Positions 43,177 through 51,904 of a stretch of 64,000 bases of DNA are shown here, in pieces; the first letter of the stretch is position 1, and each line of letters opens with the position of its first letter. A program made the translations under genes and the position numbers. Source of the stretch: Corynebacterium glyciniphilum AJ 3170 (GTDB taxonomy: Bacteria > Actinomycetota > Actinomycetes > Mycobacteriales > Mycobacteriaceae); the NCBI RefSeq assembly GCF_000626675.1, contig NZ_CP006842.1:186001-250000 (forward strand), in the 5' to 3' direction. The notes beneath the pieces were generated by a model that searched no databases, had not been told where the DNA came from, and saw only the letters and a program-made list of their open reading frames with translations.

Positions 43177-45069
43177 TTACGGGGTGGGCACGGCTTCCTC
43201 GCTGCCGCTGCTTCCTTCCCCGCCGCCGACGAGCTCGCTGAGCCAGATGATGTCATCGACCAGGGTGACGCTGTCGAGCCAGTTGGCGAAGATGACGTCC
43301 GATCGAGAGAGGTCGTCCAGGGTGATGGTGCCGAGACCGAAGGCATTGTCCCAGGTGACCAGGCTGACCTTGGGGAGCAGGCCCGCATCGGCGTCGGCGG
43401 CGGCGGACTCGATCTCCGGCAGCTTGAGGTAGTTGGGGCGCTCATCGCCGTTGACCTCGGCCGCGGGGAAGAAGACCACGCGCTGTCCCAGCCACTCGAC
43501 GGTGATGGGATCGCGGAAGCCGTAATCGCTGGTCAGCAGGGCGGCGGTAGTGGTGCGGGTGGTTGTCTCCATCACCGGGTCGCCGTTCTCGTCGAGAACC
43601 GGGTTACCGTCATCGTCGAGCTGAGGAGTTTCGACCTCATCGGTGTAGGTGTCGGAGGTGAGGCGCACGAAGTCCTTGGCGAACTTCAGGCGGTCATCCT
43701 CGGAGGTGACGTTGTGCATCAGGTCGTCGAGGAACGGGGTGCTCTCGGCGTCCCCGGTGAACTGCTTGAGCAGTGCATCGTTACCGAGGACGAGGGACGT
43801 GACGTCGGTGATGCCGACCTGGTTCTGGCGGTGCTCACCGGGCTCCGGGTCGCGCAGGTCCTGGTAGGTGTCGATGGTGCCGAGGATGTTGGAGCACTTG
43901 CCGAGGCCTTCGGCGGTGGCGTACGAGTTCAGGCCGAAGCAGCTGACTTCCTTGAGCGCGGGAACGTCGAGGTCGTCGACGGTGTTGATCATGTCCTCCA
44001 CCTCCTCGCCGGCGAAGCCCACGATGCCGTCCGCACGGAGACGGTCGAAGTCGAGTGCTCCGCCGAACCAGGTCAGGCCGATCTCGTTGGTATCCATGTT
44101 CATCGCAGAGGCGAAGCCGAGACGGGTGTAGGAGATGGAGCTACGGTCTTCGTCGGCGGCGGCCAGGGCGATGCCGGGCAAGCCGAAGAGTTCGTGGGCC
44201 TCGGCGGTGGCGTCACCGCCGCGCATCGAGGCGGCGACCTGAGTACCGTCACCGATGATGGTGGACGTGCCGCGAGGTGCAGGGCGTTCCGGAAGTTCGG
44301 TGGGCTTGGCGTAGTCGTACTTCTGGCCGGTGAGGTATTCGGCGATCTTCAGGGCCTCGGTGCGTTTGGTGAGGTTGGCGTCATATTCGACCTGGATCTT
44401 CTCGTATTCGATGCAGACGCCGAGGAACTTCCTGAGGCATTTGCCGTTTTCGGTACGGTACGCGGCCTTGTAAGGCAGCGCAGCATCCTGCTGAACTTGC
44501 GCGTACGTACTGTAGGCGCCCAGACGCCGGGGCTCGATGCTGGGGTAGCCGAGGGCCTTGGCTGCTGCTCGCACGGCAGGGCTCAGGCTGTCCTTGTCCA
44601 GGACGACGGCGCTGAGAATTTCGATGAGATTGCGCTCCCCGAGGCGGAACGTGCCGATCAGGGGGATGGTGATGTCGTCGCCGAGATCGATGGTCATGTC
44701 TTCGGCCGCGGCCCCGACCTCGATGTTCTCGGGAAGAACCACGGCGATGCCGTCGCCGGTGGACTGGCTGCAGTCTGCGACGGCGGTGACCTCCGGTGCG
44801 GCTTCTGCGTCGTCGGTGTCAGCGACGTTCAGGGGAAGATTGCTGAGGTCGCCGGACTGGCAGAGCTCGACGTAGTCGAGAATCATCTCATTCTCGAGGA
44901 GGTCACCGATCTGACCGAGGTCGATGTCGGCGGGGTTGGATGCGGGGCGTTCCTCCGGCCCGGCCAGTGGCTCCTCCTGTGCAGTGGCGGTGGGGAGCAT
45001 GGTCACGCTGAGGGCGACGGCGGTGGCGGCAGCGGCGATGCTGCGGCAGGTGCGGCGGAAGATAGTCAC
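43177..45069 (-). CDS. large secreted protein of unknown function, 630 aa
   Basis: A cleavable signal peptide is clear: RRTCRS followed by a hydrophobic Ala/Val stretch and TATAQEE as the likely cleavage site. The mature protein is acidic, with several paired Cys (CQSGD/DCSQS; CLRKFLGVC; SCFGLNSY/KCSN). No catalytic motif is evident and I do not recognise the family. The C-terminus ends in a Gly/Ser/Glu tail (GGGEGSSGSEEAVPTP) without a sorting or anchor signal. GTG start, weak ribosome site. Preceded by an array of six 9-bp GTnAC-like units. Confidence 0.8.
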   Translation of the reverse strand: MTIFRRTCRSIAAAATAVALSVTMLPTATAQEEPLAGPEERPASNPADIDLGQIGDLLENEMILDYVELCQSGDLSNLPLNVADTDDAEAAPEVTAVADCSQSTGDGIAVVLPENIEVGAAAEDMTIDLGDDITIPLIGTFRLGERNLIEILSAVVLDKDSLSPAVRAAAKALGYPSIEPRRLGAYSTYAQVQQDAALPYKAAYRTENGKCLRKFLGVCIEYEKIQVEYDANLTKRTEALKIAEYLTGQKYDYAKPTELPERPAPRGTSTIIGDGTQVAASMRGGDATAEAHELFGLPGIALAAADEDRSSISYTRLGFASAMNMDTNEIGLTWFGGALDFDRLRADGIVGFAGEEVEDMINTVDDLDVPALKEVSCFGLNSYATAEGLGKCSNILGTIDTYQDLRDPEPGEHRQNQVGITDVTSLVLGNDALLKQFTGDAESTPFLDDLMHNVTSEDDRLKFAKDFVRLTSDTYTDEVETPQLDDDGNPVLDENGDPVMETTTRTTTAALLTSDYGFRDPITVEWLGQRVVFFPAAEVNGDERPNYLKLPEIESAAADADAGLLPKVSLVTWDNAFGLGTITLDDLSRSDVIFANWLDSVTLVDDIIWLSELVGGGEGSSGSEEAVPTP

Positions 45070-45124
45070 GGGTTGAGGCTTTCGGTGCTACGGCAAACGG
45101 GACGAATGTGACAGGAGAGGAAGT

Positions 45125-45178
45125 TTCACATAAGTAACATACGCCACTTCAGTCACATTAGTAACACCCGTAACATTC
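45125..45178. promoter_or_regulatory. tandem 9-bp GTnAC array upstream of secreted protein
   Basis: Six adjacent 9-bp units in one phase: TTCACATAA (45125), GTAACATAC (45134), GCCACTTCA (45143), GTCACATTA (45152), GTAACACCC (45161), GTAACATTC (45170). The consensus GTmACAnnn with a 9-bp period resembles the direct repeats bound by OmpR-type regulators such as MtrA (GTCACA-type core). It lies 55-110 bases ahead of the gene ending at 43177. The A/T-rich sequence suggests that the promoter overlaps it. Confidence 0.6.
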
Positions 45179-45221
45179 TTACCCCCGCGGGTACCCCGGA
45201 CCCACGACGTTCAGGCCGCTC

Positions 45222-45830
45222 TCAGAGCTCCCGCACGACCCGTGCCGGTGTTCCCACAGTCAGGACATTCGACGGCAGGTCCCGGGTCACCACTGACCCG
45301 GCTCCGACCACTACGTTGTCTCCGATAGTGACCCCGGCGCACACGGTGACCCCGCCTCCGAACCACACGTTGCGGCCCAGGGTGATTGGCGCACCGTATT
45401 CCCAGCCGCTGGCCCGCAGCTCGTGGTCTTCCAGAGGGTGTAACGGGGTGAGGAACTTCGCGCCTGGTCCGATCTGGCAGCGGTCACCCAGGGTGACGGG
45501 GCAGACGTCGAGGATCGTCGCATTGACGTTGATGAACACGTCGTTGCCCAGGTGGATGTTGGTCCCGTAGTCGACACGGAGCCCCTGCCAGACCTCTGTT
45601 CCCGCGCCGACGCTACCCAGCAGCTCTCGTATCTGCTCGTCCCACGAGTGCTCGTCGGCAGGGTCTGTCTGGGACAGACGGAAGCAGGCAGACCGGGCTG
45701 CGAGCGATGCTGCGGAAACTGTGGGATCGGAGGCGAGGTAGTACTCGCCGGTGACCATGCGCTCCCACATGGTGCGGGCGTCGGTGCTAGCTGCGGCGCG
45801 GAGATCATCTGCGGTGCGGGTGTCAGTCAT
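45222..45830 (-). CDS. sugar O-acetyltransferase, Maa/LacA/NodL type
   Basis: 202 aa left-handed beta-helix protein. N-terminal Mac domain (MWERMVTGEYYLASDP) followed by hexapeptide repeats (ITLGRNVWFGGGVTVCAGVTIGDN onward) and the catalytic His in FLTPLHPLEDHELR. It transfers acetyl from acetyl-CoA to the 6-hydroxyl of maltose, glucose or galactosides. No clear ribosome site; the upstream hexamer CAGGCT 7 bases before is a weak leaderless match. Divergent from metB. Confidence 0.93.
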   Translation of the reverse strand: MTDTRTADDLRAAASTDARTMWERMVTGEYYLASDPTVSAASLAARSACFRLSQTDPADEHSWDEQIRELLGSVGAGTEVWQGLRVDYGTNIHLGNDVFINVNATILDVCPVTLGDRCQIGPGAKFLTPLHPLEDHELRASGWEYGAPITLGRNVWFGGGVTVCAGVTIGDNVVVGAGSVVTRDLPSNVLTVGTPARVVREL

Positions 45831-45963
45831 GTCGTCCAGCCTGCCAGAGTGCTGGTTCAGGGGAGGGGCGCGTCCCGGTGTAGACCGCTTGGTTCGGTAG
45901 GATGGCCCCGATTAGCCCTGACCAGCCCACCGACCCGCCCCCGATCAGCCCAGGAGAGCAGAC

Positions 45964-47229
45964 ATGAGCAGCGACGATCAGTCCGGCCAGCCCAATGAGC
46001 ACGAAACGCGCGCTGACGCCGGTACCGCCGCCCGCCGTGCCGCAGCACTGCAGGCACGTCAGCGACTGACTGACGCCGCGGGTCGTCCGTTCGGATTCGA
46101 TACGAACGCCATCCATTCTGGTTATGAACCCGACGGACAGACCGGTGCCATCAACACCCCGATCTACGCGTCCACCACCTATGCACAGGACGGTGTCGCC
46201 CAGCTCCGCGGTGGGTTCGAGTACTCGCGGTGCGGCAATCCCACGGTCACCGCGCTGGAGGAGACCGTCGCGGCGCTGGAGGGGGCGAAGTTCGGGCGCG
46301 CATTCGCCTCCGGGATGGCGGCCACAGACACTGTCCTGCGTGCGCTGCTGCACCCGGGCGCTCACGTCATCCTCGGTAACGACGCCTACGGCGGGACGTT
46401 CCGACTGCTCGACACCACCTACCGTGACTGGGGCGTGGAGGTATCGGTCGTCGACACCGCCGACACCAGGCAGGTCGCCGATGCGTTGCGTCCTGACACG
46501 AAACTGGTGTGGCTCGAGACGCCCACCAACCCGCTGCTCGGCATCACCGACATTGCCGCCACCGCCGACGCCCTGAAGGACCACCCGGCCAAGCTCATCG
46601 TGGATAACACGTTCGCCAGTCCGTATCTGCAGCGCCCGTTGGCGCTCGGGGCGGACGTCGTGATGCACTCCACCACGAAGTACCTCGGCGGGCACTCGGA
46701 CGTGGTGGGCGGTGTCATCGTCACCGACGATGAGGATCTGGACGGTGAGCTCCTCTTCCTTCAGGGTGGTGTCGGTGCGGTGCCCAGTCCTTTCGACGCC
46801 TACCTGACCTACCGCGGTATCAAGACCCTCGGACTGCGTATGGACCGTCACTGCGCCAACGCGCAGGCCGTCGCCGAGTTCCTGGACGGGCGCCCTGAGA
46901 TCGCTCAGGTGCTGTACCCGGGGCTCCCCGGCCACACCGGGCACGATATCGCCGCCCGGCAGATGGACGGCTTCGGGGCCATGGTCTCCGTCCGGTTCGC
47001 CGGTGGTGAGGTACCTGCCCTGCAGTTCTGTGAGAATACCCGCCTGATCTGCCTGGCAGAGTCCCTCGGCGGTGTGGAGTCATTGCTGGAACACCCGGCG
47101 AAGATGACCCACCAGTCTGCCGCGGGGTCCGCTCTGGAAGTGCCGGACGACCTTGTGCGTATCTCCATCGGCATCGAGAACGTCGATGATCTTCTCGCCG
47201 ATCTCGCGCAGGCGCTGGACGCGCTGTGA
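45964..47229 (+). CDS. metB: cystathionine gamma-synthase
   Basis: 421 aa PLP-dependent Cys/Met metabolism enzyme. The Schiff-base Lys is in HSTTKYLGGHSDVVGG; YSRCGNPT and ASGMAATDTV bind PLP phosphate, and ETPTNPLL is conserved. The N-terminal ~35 residues are a polar extension. Condenses O-acyl-homoserine with cysteine to cystathionine; cystathionine gamma-lyase activity cannot be excluded by sequence. AGGAGAG before ATG 45964 and a TAGGAT -10 at about 45897 support the start. Overlaps the next gene by 4 bases. Confidence 0.88.
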   Translation: MSSDDQSGQPNEHETRADAGTAARRAAALQARQRLTDAAGRPFGFDTNAIHSGYEPDGQTGAINTPIYASTTYAQDGVAQLRGGFEYSRCGNPTVTALEETVAALEGAKFGRAFASGMAATDTVLRALLHPGAHVILGNDAYGGTFRLLDTTYRDWGVEVSVVDTADTRQVADALRPDTKLVWLETPTNPLLGITDIAATADALKDHPAKLIVDNTFASPYLQRPLALGADVVMHSTTKYLGGHSDVVGGVIVTDDEDLDGELLFLQGGVGAVPSPFDAYLTYRGIKTLGLRMDRHCANAQAVAEFLDGRPEIAQVLYPGLPGHTGHDIAARQMDGFGAMVSVRFAGGEVPALQFCENTRLICLAESLGGVESLLEHPAKMTHQSAAGSALEVPDDLVRISIGIENVDDLLADLAQALDAL

Positions 47230-47975
47230 TTCCTGACGCCGCTGCATGCCGTATCGGGATTACCGCCGGTCACACCGTAGTGAACCTGGAGGTGTGGCAC
47301 CCGGACTGGGGTTCGGCGGCGACGGAGGCACTGCGCCGCAGCCTGTTCGGTGCGCAGGGACCGTCCGGCGACAGTGCGCCCGACGAGCAGGCGGCCATCG
47401 CCATGCTCGACGCCGCGCTCGGTGCGGAGCGGTCGGACGCCTGGCTGGGCGAGGTGACCGTCACCGACCGCAGTCCCGGTAACGCTGTGAGCATGGCCGA
47501 GTTGCAGGACCGGGTGGACCGCATGGCCAGCGAGGCAGTTGACCCGGACGGCCGTCCGGCACGCACGGACCTGCACGTTGATCACGACGGGATCCCCGCC
47601 ACCGCGCAGGTGATCCTGCCGTTGTCCCCGACGGTGGCCCCGGGCTGTGACCTGCATGTCTCGGTCACGTTGGAGACTGATGCGGTGGCGTCCTCGGATC
47701 TGACGATGGCGCAGATCGAGGACCGCTCCGGTGTTGTCCGGGAGGCACTCGCCGACACTGTCGATGAGAACAACGCGGGGATCCTCGCCGTCACCGAGTT
47801 CCGGCCAGGGGCGGACACGCTGCACTTCTACCTGGATTCGACATCCCCGGCCGTCGTCGACAGGTCGGTGCTGAATACGCTGCGCACCGTCGCTTCGGCC
47901 TGGCAGTACGGGGACACGGTGGTCGACGAGGAGAAAGACCCCAGGTGGGACGCTGTTCGCACCTATCGGGTGTGA
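47226..47975 (+). CDS. hypothetical protein, DUF695-like C-terminus
   Basis: 249 aa, GTG start overlapping the metB stop (GTGA), so translationally coupled. The N-terminal half resembles no family I know. The C-terminal ~100 residues (GADTLHFYLDSTSP ... DPRWDAVRTYRV) resemble DUF695-type domains by the closing W-x-Y pattern. It is soluble and acidic. Coupling to metB suggests an accessory role or simple co-regulation. Confidence 0.7.
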   Translation: MIPDAAACRIGITAGHTVVNLEVWHPDWGSAATEALRRSLFGAQGPSGDSAPDEQAAIAMLDAALGAERSDAWLGEVTVTDRSPGNAVSMAELQDRVDRMASEAVDPDGRPARTDLHVDHDGIPATAQVILPLSPTVAPGCDLHVSVTLETDAVASSDLTMAQIEDRSGVVREALADTVDENNAGILAVTEFRPGADTLHFYLDSTSPAVVDRSVLNTLRTVASAWQYGDTVVDEEKDPRWDAVRTYRV

Positions 47976-48000
47976 ATCATTCAATCCTGGGGAACCGCCG

Positions 48001-48051
48001 TGCGCGAATGTGTGAATCGGTGTGAATGTTTGCGAATGCGGTGTGAATGAG
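48001..48051. repeat. tandem TGTGAAT repeats
   Basis: Five imperfect units at 48001, 48011, 48021, 48031 and 48042 (TGCGCGAATG, TGTGAATCGG, TGTGAATGTT, TGCGAATGCG, TGTGAATGAG), spaced 10-11 bases; a further TGTGAAT overlaps the stop at 47971. Located between the DUF695-like gene and the YdeI-like gene, ~65 bases before the latter. The TGTGAA core recalls the PhoR-type core, but the period is 10 rather than 11. Confidence 0.6.
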
Positions 48052-48116
48052 AGGCTCGGCATCGGTACGTCCGGGGTCTCTGGTGGCGCCGGAATCTACG
48101 GTGTAGTTTCAGAACC

Positions 48117-48437
48117 ATGACCACACCAACATCTTCAGGTGCTTCTTCCGCTACTGCTGCGGTGCCGGGCGGTGTCGTCCACGAACTGCCCGACGACCTG
48201 CGTGCCGCAGTGCTCGGCGGCCCGCGTGGAGACGGTGATGACGGCAGTCCGTCGGTGAGCAGAAGCGTCCTGGAGCTGTGGGAGGACATCACCCCCCTGG
48301 CTCGCAATGAATTCATTTGCTGGGTGGAGGACGCCAAACAGTCCGCGACACGCGCTCGCCGCGTGCGACGCACCTGCGAGGAGCTCGAGGAAGGCAAGCG
48401 CCGCCCCTGCTGCTGGCCCGGATGTAAACACCGCTGA
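48117..48437 (+). CDS. YdeI/OmpD-associated-family protein, 106 aa
   Basis: The C-terminal half holds the family block ITPLARNEFICWVEDAK and TRARRVRRTCEEL, then KRRPCCWPGCKHR. The Cys-rich end is common in short actinobacterial members; the His/Cys cluster could bind metal but this is unproven. TAGTTT lies 7 bases before ATG 48117 with no Shine-Dalgarno. Monocistronic. Confidence 0.85.
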   Translation: MTTPTSSGASSATAAVPGGVVHELPDDLRAAVLGGPRGDGDDGSPSVSRSVLELWEDITPLARNEFICWVEDAKQSATRARRVRRTCEELEEGKRRPCCWPGCKHR

Positions 48438-48463
48438 ATGTGGGGCGGTGGGGGCCGCCGGAT

Positions 48464-48877
48464 TCAGCCGAGCACGATCAGCGTCGCGGTAGCGTCTTCC
48501 TCTGCGCGCACGCTGTGGACACGCCCTGCGTCGATGTGCACCGCCGAGCCGGGGGACAGTGCCACCAGATCCGTGCCGCCGTCGCTGTCGCGGTGGATGG
48601 ACACTTCAATGGTGCCGACCTGACCGAGAATCAGGATCGGAGCTGCGGCACTGTGGTCCGCCATCATGTCGCCATCGCGAAACGCCAGCCGGGTCACGAT
48701 GGTTCCGTCGACCCGAGTGAGCCGTTCGACGGCGGGTTTTGCCTGCGCATAGTCGGTGCGGGGGATGTCGTAGTCGTCTTTCACGGTCCCGGGGTGGGCG
48801 TCGGCGAGGCCGTCGATGTAGGTCCAGCCGTCGCGGGACTCTGTGTTGGCGGATGCGGAGTGCGGTGTAGGTGTCAT
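48464..48877 (-). CDS. cupin-domain protein, 137 aa
   Basis: A short beta-barrel protein: RLAFRDGDMMADHSAAAPILIL is cupin motif 1 with only one His visible, and PGSAVHIDAGRVHSVRAEED is motif 2 (G-x5-H-x2-H-like). Metal-binding residues are therefore partly missing. Function unknown. Start ATG 48877; TAGGCT lies 10 bases ahead, and no ribosome site is seen. Downstream of an 18-bp inverted repeat. Confidence 0.8.
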   Translation of the reverse strand: MTPTPHSASANTESRDGWTYIDGLADAHPGTVKDDYDIPRTDYAQAKPAVERLTRVDGTIVTRLAFRDGDMMADHSAAAPILILGQVGTIEVSIHRDSDGGTDLVALSPGSAVHIDAGRVHSVRAEEDATATLIVLG

Positions 48878-48965
48878 GGTGCGATCCAGCCTACGTGCGG
48901 AACTCCGGCAGGACGTCGGCGAAGTCGGCATCCCAGACGGTCCTTGCTCGGTGCGTGGCCTTCAG

Positions 48966-49032
48966 GTCGAATGATCACCCTTCCAGGCAGGGATTCGGGC
49001 CCAGATGATGCACAGAAGGGTGATCATTCGAC
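48966..49032. repeat. 67-bp inverted repeat with 18-bp perfect arms
   Basis: GTCGAATGATCACCCTTC at 48966-48983 and its exact complement at 49015-49032, separated by 31 bases. It lies 78 bases after the 3-methyladenine glycosylase stop and 89 bases before the cupin start, on the same strand. No U-tract on either side. Each arm contains the palindrome TGATCA. Could be a long terminator or a small element with terminal repeats; nothing else is seen between 48878 and 49109. Confidence 0.9.
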
Positions 49033-49109
49033 AAGAGCGGAACTGCGGTGCTGACAGCGACCTCAGATCGTGGAGCGAGGAGCGGAGATAGGGAGGTGCG
49101 TGTCCGCCG

Positions 49110-49733
49110 TTACACCCGTGGACGACCCCGCGGCGTGGTGACCGTCCGGTCGCCGGAGATCCAGAACCGCAGCGGCGCTTCCTTGTTCTTCGAGATGCCG
49201 ATCCTGGGGCCCGCCACCCAGTCGACGGGCGTGCTGGCGGCGCTCAGATGAAAACCCGTGGTACCCGTGGCGTCTGCAGCCTCGGCAGTTCCGTCCTGCG
49301 TGATCGCCGATCCGTTGAGATCCAGGTCGAGCCCCAGTGTCGCGCCGAGGTTGCCCGGTCCCCGTGCCAGCCCGTCATCCGTCGGTTTCGGGCCGCGGCG
49401 CTGCCGTACCAGGTCTATGCCTTCGATCACGCGCCCGGCACGCATCAGCACCCCGGCACCTGCGCCCTCGGCCTTGCAGACCAGATTTCCGGCACGGTGG
49501 ATGCCGTAGCTGGCGTAGACGTAGAGACGGCCGGGAGGCCCGAACATCGTGAGACACCGTGGTGTGGGGCCGTTGTAGGTGTGCGAGGCGGGGTCACCCT
49601 CGCCTGGATAAGCCTCGACCTCGGTCAACATCACGGTGACCACGCCTTCGGGTGTGTGCCGCCGCAGGGTGGCGCCGAGGAGTTGCGGGGCTACGGTCTC
49701 GGGGGACGCGGTGAAGTCGATCATCCGTTCCAT
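49110..49733 (-). CDS. 3-methyladenine DNA glycosylase (AAG/MPG family)
   Basis: 207 aa. Motifs TEVEAYPGEGDPASHTYNGPTPR (catalytic Glu and base-pocket residues), GPPGRLYVYASYGIHR and ARGPGNLGATLG match the AAG fold. It removes alkylated purines from DNA by base excision. No ribosome site is obvious; it starts 26 bases after the FAD-protein stop, and the two could share a transcript. Confidence 0.92.
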   Translation of the reverse strand: MERMIDFTASPETVAPQLLGATLRRHTPEGVVTVMLTEVEAYPGEGDPASHTYNGPTPRCLTMFGPPGRLYVYASYGIHRAGNLVCKAEGAGAGVLMRAGRVIEGIDLVRQRRGPKPTDDGLARGPGNLGATLGLDLDLNGSAITQDGTAEAADATGTTGFHLSAASTPVDWVAGPRIGISKNKEAPLRFWISGDRTVTTPRGRPRV

Positions 49734-49759
49734 GGTGCCATGGACACGGATTACACGGA

Positions 49760-51805
49760 CTACACCGAGGACACCGACGACACCGAGGACAGTGCTGATA
49801 CCGCTGCGGCATCTGTCTCCTGCAGCATGAGCGGATCAGTGCGCGGCATCGGGGAAATTGTCATGTCGGCGCGGACCTCCTGCAGCGGGATGCCCAGCAT
49901 GTGGACCCGCGGGTCCACGCTCCCGTCGACATGCACCAACCGTGAGGTGGTGAGGTCCACCTCCGGGGCTTTCGAGGTGATCTCGGAGGAGGTTTCCGCG
50001 CTGGAGAAGACGAACGGGCGCAGTCGTGCGTCACGCACCAGCGCAGCGGTGACGGGATCGGCGCTGTCGCGTGCGGACGGCTTGTGTAGCCAGGCGTCTA
50101 CCAGGGCAGTCGCCGCGACAGCGTCGTCGCCCGTGGATTCCGAGGACATGAGGAATGCCGGCGCCTCCGGGTCGACGACCACCGTGGGGTGACCGCCGAG
50201 GAAGCGGACGTAACCGGCGTCGACGAGACAGAGCAGCTCGGCGGTGCGGAACGCGGGTGGGCCGGAGCCGACCATCTGGCCGACACGTCGCAGTTCAGCG
50301 TAAGCGCCGCGCCGGGATTCCAGGGTGAAGCGTCCGGGCTGGTCGGCGACCTGGGCAGGTTTGCGGGCGGAACCGATGACCTGCAGCCCCGCCTTGACGG
50401 CAGAGTCGGTGCCGAGTGAGGCCTCGTGCAGGTCACGGGCGAGCCGGTCGCCGATGTGTGTGGTCAGCTCGTCGATGGTGGGCGTGGCGTCACCCTCCGT
50501 CGTCCGACGGTGGAGGTAGGCGGCGACCGGGTCCGCGAAACCGGGGATGTCGAAGCGCTCTGCGGCATGGGGCACCAGAGCGATCAGCGCGGGGTCGTTG
50601 TGCAGCATCCAGGGATCGTCGGAGGCATCGATCACAGCAGTGACATCGGCGATATCGGCGGCGTCTGCGAGTGCGGTGTCGCCAGCCGCATCACGCAGGA
50701 GGACGCGGTAATACGCCTCGTGGGCGTCGCGTAGCAGCGCGGGCCACAACCGTTCACCGAAGTCGATGGATCCTGCCGGGGCGTCGGTCGGTAGCGCGGC
50801 GAGTTCGGCTCGGAACCGGGGCATCCGTGCCGCGGGCGGCAGTGAATTGTAGACGGGTTTTGGCTGGTAGGGGTAGCCGTGGTGGGAGGAGACGACGAGG
50901 CGGGGTTCGCGTCCCGACGGTTCGTAGCGCAGGCCGGAGCGTGCGGACCCATCGGGCAGGAACCGTCCTCCGCGGTCGATGGTTACCATCGCCATAAGGT
51001 CGAACAATCCCATGCCGAGGCCGCGGACCACCACGTCCTCGCCGGCGGGAAGAGCATCGGCGTCCTGGTCGGCGGGGTTGCCCGGACGCACCCACACCAG
51101 GGCGGGGTAGTGCTCGACGGACTGGGCGGTGAACGTTTCCAGGGCGTCGGGTTCAGTGTCGGTCCATCCCAGCGCCAGGACGGTGGCGTCGGCGTCGATC
51201 ACGGTACCGTCCTGCAGTGTGATGCGGTCCCGGCCGGACGCATCGAGCGCCGTGATGTCGGTGGCGCGGGTGGTGTGGGTTTCCAGGACCATGCCTTCGG
51301 GGAGACGGGCGACGACCGTGTCGAAGACCCACTGCAGGTAGTGGCCGTAAAGGGCGCGCGACGGGTGCGATTCGGGACGTGATTCGGCAATCTCGGCGGC
51401 GAAGCCGTCCGGGACGGTGGCGGGGTGGGCGGAGAACAGCGTGGTTTTCGCCCCGGTCGGGTCGGCCCCTTCCGGTTCCTTCTCCAAGGCCTCGCCGCGC
51501 AGCAGGCGGATCCACTCGTACATGGTCGGTCCCTCGAACACCGGTGCGGTCACCGAGGAACCGGGTTCCGTGAACAGGGTGACGGCGTCGGCGAGGGTGT
51601 TCATGTACAGGGTGCGGGTCTGGTCGGTGCGCCAGATTCGGCCGGTACCGACGGAGACGTCGTCGATGATGTGCACGGTGACGGGGGTGGCGTGACTGCG
51701 GTCGCGCACCAGGGCGCTGAGTCGTTCGAGGACGGAGATGCCGCGTGGTCCGCCGCCGATGACGACGATGGTGGGGCCGGTGTTCCTGGTGTCGCTGGCG
51801 GTCAT
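49760..51805 (-). CDS. FAD/NAD(P)-binding protein (NAD_binding_9 type)
   Basis: 681 aa flavoprotein. The N-terminal Rossmann motif VIGGGPRGISVLERL is followed by WRTDQTRTLYMNTLAD, the usual signature of large PF13454-type proteins. A second dinucleotide-like region lies near ATVLALGWTD (~residue 215) and VVRGLGMGLFDL (~275). The C-terminus ends in SSVSSVSSV repeats. Enzymatic role unknown; related proteins are called lysine/ornithine-N-monooxygenase-like. The ATG at 51805 is preferred because TACCAT lies 7 bases before it. Divergent from the ABC importer operon, which hints at a shared role. Confidence 0.85.
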   Translation of the reverse strand: MTASDTRNTGPTIVVIGGGPRGISVLERLSALVRDRSHATPVTVHIIDDVSVGTGRIWRTDQTRTLYMNTLADAVTLFTEPGSSVTAPVFEGPTMYEWIRLLRGEALEKEPEGADPTGAKTTLFSAHPATVPDGFAAEIAESRPESHPSRALYGHYLQWVFDTVVARLPEGMVLETHTTRATDITALDASGRDRITLQDGTVIDADATVLALGWTDTEPDALETFTAQSVEHYPALVWVRPGNPADQDADALPAGEDVVVRGLGMGLFDLMAMVTIDRGGRFLPDGSARSGLRYEPSGREPRLVVSSHHGYPYQPKPVYNSLPPAARMPRFRAELAALPTDAPAGSIDFGERLWPALLRDAHEAYYRVLLRDAAGDTALADAADIADVTAVIDASDDPWMLHNDPALIALVPHAAERFDIPGFADPVAAYLHRRTTEGDATPTIDELTTHIGDRLARDLHEASLGTDSAVKAGLQVIGSARKPAQVADQPGRFTLESRRGAYAELRRVGQMVGSGPPAFRTAELLCLVDAGYVRFLGGHPTVVVDPEAPAFLMSSESTGDDAVAATALVDAWLHKPSARDSADPVTAALVRDARLRPFVFSSAETSSEITSKAPEVDLTTSRLVHVDGSVDPRVHMLGIPLQEVRADMTISPMPRTDPLMLQETDAAAVSALSSVSSVSSV

Positions 51806-51859
51806 GGGCACCATGGTATCGCCCGGTCCGGGCTGTGTTACTGTGGGCGCACCCTAGAA

Positions 51860-51877
51860 GAACAGACAGATCTGTTC
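51860..51877. promoter_or_regulatory. operator-like inverted repeat between FAD gene and ABC operon
   Basis: GAACAG-ACAGAT-CTGTTC: perfect 6-bp arms with a 6-base spacer. An extra TTCTGTTG half-site follows at about 51880. It lies 55 bases ahead of the first importer gene start and 28-45 bases into the divergent promoter region, and could control both. Regulator unknown. Confidence 0.45.
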
Positions 51878-51904
51878 AGTTCTGTTGAAAGCACTTTTTT
51901 GCTG

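Noticed and set aside
43069..45111. Long plus-strand open frame (680 codons) opposite the secreted-protein gene
   Set aside because: It mirrors the minus-strand gene in a high-GC region, is Gly/Val-rich with no domain, and has no ribosome site; the minus-strand frame has a clear signal peptide.
49740..49800. Repeated GACACCGA-type triplets read as a short tandem array
   Set aside because: It coincides largely with the C-terminal Ser-Ser-Val codons of the FAD protein on the minus strand; a low-complexity tail, not a CRISPR or functional array.
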